64,000 bases of DNA from Runella limosa DSM 17973 (GTDB taxonomy: Bacteria; Bacteroidota; Bacteroidia; Cytophagales; Spirosomataceae), in the NCBI RefSeq assembly GCF_000482465.1, contig NZ_AXVJ01000055.1, positions 1 to 64,000 of the forward strand, read 5' to 3'. This document shows, piece by piece, positions 12,501-19,713 of the stretch. The position numbers were made by a program, and so were the translations under genes. How positions within the stretch are numbered: position 1 is the first letter of the stretch; every line of letters begins with the position of its first letter. The notes under the pieces were generated by a model. That model saw only the letters and a list, made by a program, of their open reading frames with translations. It ran no database searches and was not told the origin of the DNA.

Positions 12501-15500
12501 TCATTTCCTCCTTTTCCTTTGACCGTCAGAAGGCCCGAACCTAGCACTTGCACTTGTGTATTACCGTTCATGGAAATACCTTTAAAGTTGCCAACGGTAG
12601 GACTTGCTTGTTGGTTTGCTTCTATGGTGAGGTTCCCATTATTGGTTCCGAGGGTGCTACCGTTATTAAACGTTACATTTTTGCTCACTTTGAGGGTTGC
12701 TGCCCCTGTCCCTTGAAGCCCAATGTTAGCATTAATCGCAAACGTAACGGCATCTACTCCTGGGTTGGCATCATCGTTTTGTAAGTCCACATCCAGGTTG
12801 GCGTTTGTAATAAAGGTAATATCTCCTTTAAAATTCACTTGGTCGTCGCCCGTGCCGCCGTTGATGGTCAGCGAGGGAAGAACCTCGTTGCTAAATGCTC
12901 CCACGTCGATAATATCATTGCCATTCGCCGTGTTTACGGTGATGCTTCCCAAATTACTCAGGGGTACATCGGCAGGGAAGTTGGTGGTAGTACCGTTGTT
13001 TAAACTAAACTTCTTGCCAGCCACATTGAAACGAATGTTACTACCATTTTGACTAATATCCAGTGTCTCCCCTGTGCCTGTTAGGTCTGTGATGACTAGG
13101 TTATTGCCTGACGTGCTGATGCTATAGTCGGGTTGGCCCGCATTCGTATAGGTAAACGGAACGACATAAAAACACTCTCCCGTATTGGGAGTAATTTTGG
13201 CGTATAACGTTTGTGAACCCGTAGGTAATCCCCCCGACGGAGTGAATGTATTGTTTGTTTGATTATACGTGCCCGCAGAAGTAGTAGCCGCTTCATTGGT
13301 AAAGATGCCATTTACGGTACCGTTATACGAAGCGCCGAGCGTAAAAATGGGAGTAGAGTTGTTAACAACAACTGAGTTTGTCGTGTTATTCACACTCCCG
13401 AATAGACTATTGTACTTGAGCACCCCATAGTTATTGGTCGTTGCTGTATAATGTCCTAGCTCTGCTCCTACGTTGGCATATCCGTAATTATTAAAGACAG
13501 AGTTACCTGACATGGAAAAATCACCCGTAGTTTTAATAACGCCACAGTTCTGATTCGTAAACGTGGTTGCATTTACGATTTCAATTTTACTGCCGTTGAT
13601 AGTACCGCTATTGCTACTGGTTGTATTTTGGCCGTCTAGCACCAAACCAATATTTGAACCTGTTGCATTGATAGTCGCGTTACTCTCGTTGATAATTTTA
13701 CCTCCTGCTCCTATGTAAACACCTCTGTAACCCGAAGCAGTTAGCGTGGCTCCCGTTTTATTATTGAAGGTACCAAAAGTATATATCCCATAATTTTGGT
13801 TGCCGTTTGCGTTCAAGGTACCGTAATTATCGAAAATCGCAGTAGATGCAGTCAAATAAACCGTGAATTGACTTTGGGCGTCGGAATTGGTGTTAGTTAC
13901 GGTAGTAGTACCTCTATTGGTAAAGAGTGCATTGTCTTCTACAATGACAGCAATATCATTGTTTTGGATTGTTAAATTAGCCCCGGTTTCTACCGTCAAT
14001 CTGCCATTTGTGGATATACGTACTTGCTTTACCGAAGCATTGACTCCCGTCGCAATTGTTGGGTAAGTACTAGAAGTCGGGATGACAACTCCATTACCAG
14101 CCCCCGGCACGCCATTGGGTGTCCAGTTACAGGGGTTTGTCCAATCGGAGCTTACCGAGCCATTCCAAGTCATATTAGCAGTAGAAGTGGCGATTTGGGT
14201 GCAGCCGTTTTGATAAACAATAGGTACAACGTAGCTGCAATTATTAGCGGTCGATGTTACTTTTATATAAAGAGGAACAGACCCTGCTGGAAGACCACTT
14301 GAAGGAGTAAACGTATTAGTAGCCTGATTGTACGTACCTGCGGAGTTAGAGACTCCTGCATCTGTAAAAACCCCGATTGAACCATTATAAGTACCATTAT
14401 AGGTAAACATCGTGGTAGCAGTGGGGTTTGAATTTACTCGCACTGAGCCGCTATTGGTGGTGATTGGATTATGAGTTAACGTCCCTCCGACAAATACTAC
14501 ACCGCCGCTTTGATTCGTAAATGTTCCTACCGCGCCTAAATTCCCTGATGTTCTGAACAGCCCAGCATTATTAAAAGAGGATGTTCCTACGCTATTGAGT
14601 AACATTGCCCCGCTGGAGTTCGTAAAAGAAGCACAAGCGTAATTGTGGAAGATGGCATTGGTGGGATTGGAACTATTATTGCCAATTTGAATGGGAGTTG
14701 CATTGGTAGAATTGATCACAACTCCCCCGTAGTTATGGAAAACGTTGTCATCAAGGCCCATTTCAAACGTACTGTTGACACCGCCGCCACCGCTTGTTTC
14801 GAGTATAAGTTGGCCATTGTTGGTCACGGTGGCATATTGCACCATGTTAAACTTAGTCACCGTAGATTCTGTACTGCCCATACGTAGTTCGGAACCTTGA
14901 CTGATGGTCAGCGAAGCTTTATTGACCAAACCACCACTGAGGCTGATTGATTTGGCCGCAGCATTTGTTCCCGTAGGGATAACCACCGCTCCACCTGTCG
15001 AAGAAATTATAACTGGATTGGTTTGAGTGGGCACACCATTGGGCGTCCAGTTGCAGGGGTTTGTCCAATCGGAGCTTACCGAGCCATTCCAGCCCATATT
15101 ATCGGTGGAAGTGGCTACTTGGGTACAGCCAGCAGTTCCTGTTCCTCTGACACTAAACGTATAAGGATTTTCTGTGGGGGAATAATTATTGACATACAGC
15201 GTCGCATTTCTTGTTCCAACCACTGAGGGAGTAAATGCAACCTGAAACGTTCTACTACTATTGGGTGAAACGGGTGAAGTAGGTTGGGTAACTACTGAAA
15301 AGTCAGCAGCAGCATCTCCCATAAACGACACTACGGATCCTGTACTTAAGTCTAATGAACCAGTACCTTTGTTTTCGATAGTAAATGTTTTCGTAACAGC
15401 CCCCGAACCGATGCTCCGCGGGCCAAAGTCTGTATCATTATCCGTTGAAGGAGCATTGTAGGTATCTGGAATATCCTGACCATTTCCTACTATATTTATA

Positions 15501-16303
15501 TCAGGCAACGCACTTACTCCCGTTCCTGCAATGTTGAAGGTATAAGTGCCCTCGTTGCTATCACTATTAACAATAGTGACTGTTGCAGTACGAGTTCCTA
15601 AGGCTGAAGGAGTAAACCGTATAATAAAAGAGGCATTTTTTCCTCCATGTATTCTGTCGGTATTGGGTTGCGTCGATACCGAAAAGTCTCCCGCATTTGT
15701 TCCAGTAATTGCCACTCGTGATGTCCCTGTAAGCCCTAAAGCTCCTACCCCCGTGTTGTAAATTCGAAAAAAACGTGTGGTAGATGACGATAGCAATTGT
15801 ACGCCAAAATGAGAATTATCATTCACTATTGGCGTCACGTCACCGCTAGAAATAGTCAAATCATTGCTCCGTACGTCTATCTCCGAAGCAGCAGGAGTAA
15901 AGGTAGCGGTTAGTTCCCCACCATAATTCCAATCCTGCGTATAAAGATTTCCATCAGTGGTATTATTGATGGGCATTTGCCCCCCCTGAGAATTGGTTCT
16001 CCTAAAACCTACTACACTGACTAGAGCATGTTCGGGAGCAGGGTCAAAATAGATAGTTGCCTGTCCTGCTCCCCCTGCATTCCCAACACAATAGGTATCA
16101 CAGTTGAGATTGATATTAACGCCACTTACTCTTCCACTGTGGTCAGGGATAATGTCAGCGGTTACGCTTTGAGCCTGTACAAACTGTGTAAAAAAGCTTA
16201 ACAATAAACAAAATAAGAAACGGAATACGAGAGAGTTTATTAGTTCTTTCGACCCGTAAGGGCTTTTAGTCAAAGCCTTTGGTGGAGATGAAAAGTTTTT
16301 CAT
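3533..16303 (-). CDS. giant secreted surface protein (choice-of-anchor D, beta-helix, BspA-like, T9SS tail)
   Basis: The product has 4256 residues and is exported and probably cell-surface bound. Approximate order by residue: signal peptide 1-44; two choice-of-anchor-D (Ig-like) domains 140-394; two modules opening with CNWTPNGVP 396-1054; a glycine/threonine-rich right-handed beta-helix block 1054-1730; two more anchor-D domains 1735-1984; a PKD-like plus BspA/DUF285 unit (repeats of the form WDVSNVTNM) 1984-2275; anchor-D with a second PKD-like/BspA unit 2275-2660; a second beta-helix block 2660-3530; cysteine-containing Ig-like repeats 3530-3950; and a type IX secretion type A sorting domain in the last 80 residues (VLPNPVTN, GMYFLKV). 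The two halves are internal duplications. The likely role is adhesion or a surface layer, but no ligand or enzyme motif is visible. It has its own terminator, and the next gene upstream starts a separate group. Confidence 0.9.
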   Translation of the reverse strand: MKNFSSPPKALTKSPYGSKELINSLVFRFLFCLLLSFFTQFVQAQSVTADIIPDHSGRVSGVNINLNCDTYCVGNAGGAGQATIYFDPAPEHALVSVVGFRRTNSQGGQMPINNTTDGNLYTQDWNYGGELTATFTPAASEIDVRSNDLTISSGDVTPIVNDNSHFGVQLLSSSTTRFFRIYNTGVGALGLTGTSRVAITGTNAGDFSVSTQPNTDRIHGGKNASFIIRFTPSALGTRTATVTIVNSDSNEGTYTFNIAGTGVSALPDINIVGNGQDIPDTYNAPSTDNDTDFGPRSIGSGAVTKTFTIENKGTGSLDLSTGSVVSFMGDAAADFSVVTQPTSPVSPNSSRTFQVAFTPSVVGTRNATLYVNNYSPTENPYTFSVRGTGTAGCTQVATSTDNMGWNGSVSSDWTNPCNWTPNGVPTQTNPVIISSTGGAVVIPTGTNAAAKSISLSGGLVNKASLTISQGSELRMGSTESTVTKFNMVQYATVTNNGQLILETSGGGGVNSTFEMGLDDNVFHNYGGVVINSTNATPIQIGNNSSNPTNAIFHNYACASFTNSSGAMLLNSVGTSSFNNAGLFRTSGNLGAVGTFTNQSGGVVFVGGTLTHNPITTNSGSVRVNSNPTATTMFTYNGTYNGSIGVFTDAGVSNSAGTYNQATNTFTPSSGLPAGSVPLYIKVTSTANNCSYVVPIVYQNGCTQIATSTANMTWNGSVSSDWTNPCNWTPNGVPGAGNGVVIPTSSTYPTIATGVNASVKQVRISTNGRLTVETGANLTIQNNDIAVIVEDNALFTNRGTTTVTNTNSDAQSQFTVYLTASTAIFDNYGTLNANGNQNYGIYTFGTFNNKTGATLTASGYRGVYIGAGGKIINESNATINATGSNIGLVLDGQNTTSSNSGTINGSKIEIVNATTFTNQNCGVIKTTGDFSMSGNSVFNNYGYANVGAELGHYTATTNNYGVLKYNSLFGSVNNTTNSVVVNNSTPIFTLGASYNGTVNGIFTNEAATTSAGTYNQTNNTFTPSGGLPTGSQTLYAKITPNTGECFYVVPFTYTNAGQPDYSISTSGNNLVITDLTGTGETLDISQNGSNIRFNVAGKKFSLNNGTTTNFPADVPLSNLGSITVNTANGNDIIDVGAFSNEVLPSLTINGGTGDDQVNFKGDITFITNANLDVDLQNDDANPGVDAVTFAINANIGLQGTGAATLKVSKNVTFNNGSTLGTNNGNLTIEANQQASPTVGNFKGISMNGNTQVQVLGSGLLTVKGKGGNDALGGQAGIFLDFGGIIYGGSNTVTVVGNGGASSGALNYGIVIQGSTAKITSLGGAVTVEGTGGGTGSSIGNGGVRVSLSGQITSAGTGAVTITGRGGNLSTGDSNIGIDLQNSGKITSVGGSVTVNAYGGGSGTSQVNYGLSMSQSAEISAGGTGSVTITGEGGTATGFSNHGIALEGLITSAGGNIALTGKAGGGSSGTNGIYMSKQSLAPVSSITTEVNGGNITITTNSLRIVDSPDIRTNAAGTVTLKPFTAGAAIDISFAPDGANAPLILSDSELDRISTGALIIGDGTAGDITVGIGVTRPTSTNMQLISNGDVTISGGNINTGGGTLLLDPGASTKAVKPTFNGTDVTASTLSFATGDLQITLNGTTLGDGTGSTYSQLNVAGAVNLTGLNLTFAGSYTPVGGETFTIVSNDGTDAIVGTFNGLAQGATIPNFRGSSLTATISYMEGSDNNDVVITVASPTLADINIQGNGFDIANGDTSPRTEDGTNFGDIDISLTEPVVRSFTIQNTGTVDLIIPLNGITKSGASDFGIGHVSLPLTIAPSGTATFPVIIDASGNGQRTATISIQSNDSDESPYTFNVRAVGVSPEINITGLGQNILDGDITPSGLDDTDFGMLDVASGSVSHTFTIQNVTGASGNLQLNAGAISITGTHSSDFTVSAITLPATISAGQSTIFVVTFNPSALGLRTATVRIQNNDLGEGTYDFTVQGYGGKPFITTWKTDQGTVGNTITIPTKGTGYNYDVDWNNDGIFDQFGVTGNVTHNYDTPGTYTVAIRGLFPHIYFENDGDNNLRILTVNQWGDIDWKSFEKAFLGCGNLQINASDTPDLNDVADMSDMFTAIAAINQDISGWDVSNVTNMASMFSGVYSFNQNISGWNVSKVTNMIGMFGATAFNQNIGSWDVSKVTSMQFMFFGATAFDQSLAAWGTKLKSDVNLENMLDNCGMSVANYDATLIGFNQGTVTGRSLGAVGLKYCESQSARTNLITNKGWTITGDALASTCLPDINVKGNSQTIVNGDNTPVSTDHTDFGPVTVASGSVTRTFTIENPNTATGNLILGTITGGTTDFVITQPSLTTIPAGSSTTFTVTFDPTVAGKRTTTISIPSNDPDENPYTFALEGHGGKPFITTWKTDNVGTSNSTSITIPTIVTGYNYDVDWNNDGIFDEFGITGNVTHDYGTAGTYTVAIRGDFPRIHFNSVGDASKLVTISQWGDIAWTSMASAFNGCNNLTVSATDVPNLSGVSSLSSMFTNCTTLNGPANIGSWNTSTITSMSRMFQEATSFNQNISNWDVSNVTNMSLMFQNATAFDQSLAAWGTKLKSDVNLANMLDNCGMSVANYDATLIGFNQSTATGRSLGAAGLKYCTAVADRNSLLTTKNWTITGDAQDITCSSPDYTITTTSNAIVVTDAKGAGETLEISENSGKIRFNVTGKTYSIDGGLTTAFTTPAEVALASKTSIVINAAVGNDIINVGAFTTPLPSLTINGGMGDDAVNFNGSITFASNANLDLDLQNDDANAGTDAVLVANNVALTLSGTGTATVKVSKNVTVNTGASLLTQNGNLTVEANQQATPTTGDFFGINVNGGTLKVTGNGQANLKGKNGTEGFKSGILVNNGGLIEGGTAQLSVVGTGGMANGNRGVVVAGANSKITSSGGNVNVTGQGGDFVGAPESGSNNQSGVEVRNSGMITAGGTGNVTVQGTGANLSKGFAIGVHINGGTITSSGGNVNLTGQGGGSGVSRSNYGVQLEGSGLLSAGGTGTVTVRGTGGNGIEGNNEGIKLIESAITSTNGNINLIGQSGGASDNATNRGIVLDEASRVAAGGTGSVSIEGTGTSSTQGFNYGVQLDGSNCEITTNNGNIRIIGRGGQGIASPFSNATGNTGVGLGGNVIAGGTGTIYIEGTGASQSFSDGVEVGRGVSTNDGTITIVGVGGANATAQHGSTGVDINGTITAGNGKAITIQGTAGSSTGVSNLGVHIKGSITSTTGGSINVTGIEGGSGVGITVGSLFGGQITTATAGGDITFIANSINLQNTANINTNASSTVTLRPYTNGVSIDLGGATDVLGGPLSLSDEELDRITAGKLQIGDVNSGAITVSTAISRAAATNVNLTTAGAVNLNTSALHLDGGNLVINALGGVNPTAVGTDVNVGTVSFTSGNDLAIAINGTTPDTDYRQLKVEGSVNLSGLDLVLSGSHVPTLGQSFVIVNNDGSDAIQGTFNGLPEGATIAPFLGSQLNARISYSGGDGNDAVLTVIASVELPTNTANATICKNATASLNATCRVGQETWYNSAGTTQLFVGSSFVTPMLSANTGYKVRCELAPQLSGFVDVMVTVVGPPTISLTTLQQTLNEGNNPVLCDTDANPVNGLQFNVLGLCVSGNPVWRVQVGSGAWSAWSVTAPVSQSSNNQPHRYQAACDANCTSTYSGVIELTINNRATVPQNVSLVVDGVTVAVGESKEVCSLVTIPLTFNANCAAGEIVLYSVDGGEYSSGVPTGLVDNQFHNYRVRCRKSDGTPSCVESESGVMRLKLVTIPSAPTVSLSSTTSCDASASFSGQSSCGSLRTVWYNAATNVALPNLPATVPSQTTSYYARCQTENGCVSEKSNVVTFTLTPTQVAPVITASQEIVCTGTTVTVSANCPAGSQTFWNTGVTTPSFQVAFNNVTKQTYWAKCIFEGGCQSSESVRKDIYWNAFVVTLINVGETKSAVKPANDKSLWNSQFITRDGGPELEQSTQQNPTLYFVENANKIAPRYWTINVEACGLSTDGSLTFDMLATPEMGVIRSFNTHENNAPYFMYANREGWTELYAQNHPAYGFYQDNGAGGNVYDAGLPKGLYKLGIRYWDMKGWGSIYPSTRQPQGNVLAYQEYWFRIQSRDGVGVGAARTAASGEQGETNLSPWRFADAKGLNPNSFVTVLPNPVTNILRLQVQDSKEQVVQTTLTDASGREVLRRQFVPETNTHQEEFGVSELPTGMYFLKVSTSEKQTTLKVVKVN
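8401..8587 (-). repeat. BspA-module repeat, copy B (inside giant gene)
   Basis: This DNA block encodes the end of the second BspA/DUF285 unit and is nearly identical to 9565-9747. The longest shared stretch runs through the segment encoding FDQSLAAWGTKLKSDVNL and CGMSVANYDATLIGFNQ. The divergence is small and partly silent, so the duplication is recent or has been homogenised by gene conversion. Confidence 0.8.
9565..9747 (-). repeat. BspA-module repeat, copy A (inside giant gene)
   Basis: This is the partner of the block at 8401-8587, in direct orientation about 1.16 kb away within the same reading frame. Recombination between the two copies would remove or add a whole anchor-D/PKD/BspA unit without breaking the frame if the period is a multiple of three. 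Confidence 0.8.
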
Positions 16304-16460
16304 GGGTAGAAAAGTTTAAAAACGTTACAGAGTAAAATTTACAAATGGGTAGTAGAAAAAGGAGGTAGAAACATTTCGTCAAATATTTCCGTAATCCTCC
16401 TTCCCTTTCTACCACGAAAGTGTCAGCCATCACTGCCCCAACAGGGCAAGGCTATCGCCT

Positions 16461-16482
16461 AGCCCTCCCAAAAAGGAGGGCT
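16461..16482. repeat. short GC-rich inverted repeat
   Basis: AGCCCTCC and GGAGGGCT enclose a 6-base loop in the 207-base gap between the cytochrome gene and the giant gene. No T-run follows on the minus strand, so it is not a clear terminator. It could be a weak terminator or a dispersed palindrome. Confidence 0.4.
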
Positions 16483-16510
16483 CAAAGCGAGAGAATTACG
16501 TCAAAAATGA

Positions 16511-17098
16511 TTATTGCAACTTATCAGGCGCGATAGGCATCGGCACGATGTTGTTAACAGGCGGAGTACTTTTCAAGTAGGCAAATACCGCTCGTAAGTC
16601 TTCGTCGGCCATGTTTACGTAGTTGGGCCAAGGCATCGGAGGCAACAACGGACGAGCCGTGGCAATCCCTTTTGACTTGCCTTGCATAAGGGCAATTTTA
16701 AACTGCTCAAACGACCACGACCCAATTCCCGTAGTGTCGGAAGTGAGGTTGGCCGAAAAGCTCATTCCCCACGGGCCCACTGCCGATGTTCCGTCGCCAC
16801 CTAACAGCATCCATCCGTTTTTCAGCGCATCAGGGGTAACTTTTCCCACGGGGCGGTCGGCTGGATAACCCGACAAGTGGCGACCAGGAACTACTTCGGG
16901 GCCTTTGGGACCCAGCTGTTTGGGGGAGTGGCAATCTTGGCAGCCCATAATGCCTACCAAGTATTCACCACGTTTGATGAGCGCCGAATCCGACAACTCC
17001 ACCTCGGCTTTGGCCGTATCTTTCGATTCTTCGGCCGATTGGCAAGCCGCAAATAATAAAACAAGTAGGGCAAATGCGTAAATAGGATAGTTTTTCAT
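16511..17098 (-). CDS. c-type cytochrome lipoprotein
   Basis: This 195-residue lipoprotein has a lipobox (LLFAAC, Cys about 19) and one haem-binding motif, CQDCH, near residue 55. A methionine-rich LLPPMPWPNY segment near residue 153 may provide the second haem ligand. The C-terminal helix DEDLRAVFAYLKSTPPV is typical of class I cytochrome c. The protein is expected to sit on the periplasmic face of a membrane and carry electrons. Its partner is not evident. It lies 32 bases after the ScyD-like gene on the same strand, so the two are probably co-transcribed. Confidence 0.88.
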   Translation of the reverse strand: MKNYPIYAFALLVLLFAACQSAEESKDTAKAEVELSDSALIKRGEYLVGIMGCQDCHSPKQLGPKGPEVVPGRHLSGYPADRPVGKVTPDALKNGWMLLGGDGTSAVGPWGMSFSANLTSDTTGIGSWSFEQFKIALMQGKSKGIATARPLLPPMPWPNYVNMADEDLRAVFAYLKSTPPVNNIVPMPIAPDKLQ

Positions 17099-17130
17099 TG
17101 TTGTAGGGAAAAAGGTTAATTAGTGAAATT

Positions 17131-18120
17131 TTAGTAGCTCAATTTCTGAATAGTTCCAAGCGCGTAGCTTAGTAGGTAAAACTCGCGGTTTCCGCTGCGC
17201 TCAATGTCTGTAGGCATCATGATGCTTGGCAAAAGCACCTTGCCTTCTTCGTTGACAACCTTGCCCGAAAGTGCTTGGAAGCCCGTCGCTCCAAACTCGG
17301 CCATCTGAATCGCTAACGGTTTATTGTTTTTTGAAAGCGTTAGGTGCGACAAGGTCGTAAAACCCGTTTTGTATTCACTCACGGTACCATCGGCGGTGAT
17401 TTGGTACATTTTAGCGTTGCCTGGGGCGAATGGGAAACCACTGAGCGTTGTCACCAAAAAACGAGTACCGTCAAACACAATCCCCGTCGGTACGGCCTCT
17501 ACTTTGGTTGCCGCATCAGGAATTTTGGCAAACAAGCTCAATTTACCCGTGGCTTTGTCGCGTTTAAAGATGGCATTCGCACCCGCATCGGCGATGTATA
17601 AATTACCATCAGGCCCCACTACCAAATCAAATACGTTTGAGTTAATCGGGTTGGTCAGGTTGAGGCTTCGGATGTACGTTCCTACCTCTTCTTTCTGGGC
17701 TGTCGCCAAAGCAAGTGCGGCATCTCCTGCCTTAAATGAAGCAACGTCAATGGTATAAAGCATCCCACTGACACCGTGAAGCACGTATAGTTTTCCGTCG
17801 TGGAAAAGAGGGTGGCTCATGCCTTCAATCGCCCCGTTGGCAATGACTGAAGGAAAGCCGGTCATGGCAGTCGTTTTTGTTCCTTGTGGGGTAATCATGA
17901 CGATGCTTCCGTCGTTTTTACCCGTACCAGCTTCGGTGACCCAAAGCTGTCCTTTGGTGTCGAGGGTGAGCCCGATGGGAGCGCGTAATTGATCTACAAA
18001 GTTGGCCGCCGTCAATTGTTCTGGCTCAGGCACGACTTCTTCTTTTTCATTACAAGCCACGAGCCAACCAACCAATACGACAGTCGAAAGAGATAACCAA
18101 AATGTGCGGGAATTTTTCAT
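17131..18120 (-). CDS. ScyD/ScyE-family beta-propeller lipoprotein
   Basis: This is a 329-residue lipoprotein (signal ending LVGWLVAC). The body has propeller-like repeats such as LRAPIGLTLDTKGQLWVTEA and VFDLVVGPDGNLYIADAG. The pattern matches the family named after the cyanobacterial scytonemin genes scyD/scyE, which are NHL-like six-bladed propellers of unknown activity. No scytonemin pathway genes are near, so the family name should not be read as a function. It is the first gene of a two-gene unit with the downstream cytochrome c lipoprotein. A redox or sensing role at the envelope is possible. Confidence 0.82.
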   Translation of the reverse strand: MKNSRTFWLSLSTVVLVGWLVACNEKEEVVPEPEQLTAANFVDQLRAPIGLTLDTKGQLWVTEAGTGKNDGSIVMITPQGTKTTAMTGFPSVIANGAIEGMSHPLFHDGKLYVLHGVSGMLYTIDVASFKAGDAALALATAQKEEVGTYIRSLNLTNPINSNVFDLVVGPDGNLYIADAGANAIFKRDKATGKLSLFAKIPDAATKVEAVPTGIVFDGTRFLVTTLSGFPFAPGNAKMYQITADGTVSEYKTGFTTLSHLTLSKNNKPLAIQMAEFGATGFQALSGKVVNEEGKVLLPSIMMPTDIERSGNREFYLLSYALGTIQKLSY

Positions 18121-18197
18121 GAAAGAATGAGTTTTGAGTAAATGATAAGTCTGTACAAATATCGTATCGAACGAAGTAGGGGTGTTATCTGAAAATG

Positions 18198-18295
18198 GAC
18201 ATTCTTTGTCTCATTTTTGACATTTGAAAAATTTTGATGTAAAAAATTTCAAATTTTATTAACTCATTTTTGACATTCTTTTGCTCATTTTGAAC
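18198..18295. promoter_or_regulatory. phased direct repeats between divergent genes
   Basis: CTCATTTTTGACATT occurs exactly at 18210-18224 and 18263-18277. Partial copies are GACATTCTTT (18198-18207) and CTCATTTTGAAC (18284-18295). Offsets between copies are 21, 53 and 21 bases, about 2, 5 and 2 helical turns, so all lie on one face of the DNA. They fill the gap between the lipoprotein pair and the ATPase module and look like operator sites for a cooperatively binding regulator. Confidence 0.55.
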
Positions 18296-18384
18296 AAAAA
18301 GCCGTTTTCAGTCCATTTACAGCGGGATTATGTTAATTTTGAGTTTGGGAAACCCCAAACATTTTAGAAAAGCAGTTATTGGGC

Positions 18385-19713
18385 ATGGAACAACTACTGA
18401 TAAAAAATTTTAAGGCCATTGTTAACCAAAAGGCAGTTCCCATCAAGATAAAACGAATGACGGTTTTGATGGGAGAGCAGGCGAGTGGGAAAAGTACGAT
18501 AGGGAAGCTTGTCTATTTTTTTAAGACCATTCGAGAGGAAATTATTCTACCTTTTACCAATAGTTTCGTGGTTACTGACAATAACCTAAAACAAGTTATA
18601 GAAGGCCAAATCCATTCCCATTTTACTAAGCTCTTTGGTTCGCCTCGACGGCTTACTTCTTTTGAAATCACCTATACGTACGCAAATGGAGAGATAATTG
18701 CCATTCGTAACAGCGAAGCAGGGAGTTTAGAAATAGATTTTGCTCATTGGCTCCCCAAATTACAGAAAGTAGTCGCACTCAATAAAGAGCTCAAGCGGTT
18801 AGAAAATGCCTTTAGTGAACTTGAGAGAAAAGAGAGAGAGAGATTTATTAACGCTATTGCCAAAATTGTAAATACCCTTTTTGGGAGTACCCAATTGAAT
18901 TTATACTTACCAGCTAGTAGAAACGCTGTCGTGTCTTTAGGAAATCATTTGCTAGAAATTTATGCGAAGTTAGACAGTAATCAATTTGCCTATAATGAGG
19001 CTGAAGCGCATCGCTATACGTCCGAAAACGACATCATATTGTTAAAATTTATCCAATACAATCGCTTCTTGAGGAACAAATTTCAACAATCAGGAAATTT
19101 CGCTGGGTTTATGCAAGACGAACTCGACCTTAACCCTACTCTTGACACCACTGATGCCCAGAAAATTCTTAACAAAATTCAAAATATTTTAAAAGGCAAC
19201 TATATCAACGATCAAGAAGGAGAAAAGTTAGTTCTAGGAAACAATCAGTCTATTTTCTTGCAAAACGCTTCTTCGGGCCAGCAAGAAAGCATTCGTACAC
19301 TGCAAGATATTTTCATCAATTTACTTTATGGCGACCCTGTTTTTAGGGTTATCGAAGAACCTGAGTCTCACCTTTTTGCCTCGGCCCAAAAAGAATTAAT
19401 CGAGGCTTTAGCCATACTTGCCAATAAAAATCCTCAAAATCAGCTGCTTATTACTACCCACAGTACTTTTATTTTACGCGTTTTGGATAACCTCTTAAAA
19501 GCTGCTGAATTGGACAATACTGCTGCCGAGCAATTGATAGACCGTAGTGCATGGGTAAAGTTTGAAGATTTTTCGGCATACAATCTCATAAACGGTGAAA
19601 TAATAGATGCCCTCAATTACGAATTTAAGGGTGTGGATGCTGTACTATTTGATGATGTATCATCACAAATTAGCAACGAATTTGATGAACTCCTAAATAT
19701 TCAATACCCGTGA
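18385..19713 (+). CDS. ABC/SMC-like AAA family ATPase of a two-gene module
   Basis: This 442-residue protein is probably cytoplasmic. It has a complete ABC-type ATPase core: Walker A GEQASGKST (30-38), signature SSGQQES (about 296), Walker B VFRVIEEPESHLFA (about 320-333) and H-loop LLITTHST (about 353). The middle (about 130-290) is helical and charged, as in OLD/PtuA-like ATPases that clamp DNA. No TOPRIM or nuclease domain is fused to it. A TTG lies six bases upstream in frame, but the ATG at 18385 is preferred. Its stop overlaps the GTG start of the next gene (GTGA), so the two are translationally coupled. ATPase plus nuclease-like partner resembles anti-phage systems such as Septu and PARIS, but the partner differs. 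Defence is inferred. Confidence 0.8.
   Translation: MEQLLIKNFKAIVNQKAVPIKIKRMTVLMGEQASGKSTIGKLVYFFKTIREEIILPFTNSFVVTDNNLKQVIEGQIHSHFTKLFGSPRRLTSFEITYTYANGEIIAIRNSEAGSLEIDFAHWLPKLQKVVALNKELKRLENAFSELERKERERFINAIAKIVNTLFGSTQLNLYLPASRNAVVSLGNHLLEIYAKLDSNQFAYNEAEAHRYTSENDIILLKFIQYNRFLRNKFQQSGNFAGFMQDELDLNPTLDTTDAQKILNKIQNILKGNYINDQEGEKLVLGNNQSIFLQNASSGQQESIRTLQDIFINLLYGDPVFRVIEEPESHLFASAQKELIEALAILANKNPQNQLLITTHSTFILRVLDNLLKAAELDNTAAEQLIDRSAWVKFEDFSAYNLINGEIIDALNYEFKGVDAVLFDDVSSQISNEFDELLNIQYP

Noticed and set aside
5900-13000. Regularly spaced short repeats resembling a CRISPR array
   Set aside because: They are in-frame degenerate codon repeats of a beta-helix protein, with unequal spacing and sequence, and no cas genes are near.
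18149-18164. AAGTCTGTACAAATAT, similar to the 20-bp shared site
   Set aside because: It lacks the GGATT part and half of the palindrome, and has no TAnnTTTG box at the matching distance. It may be chance.
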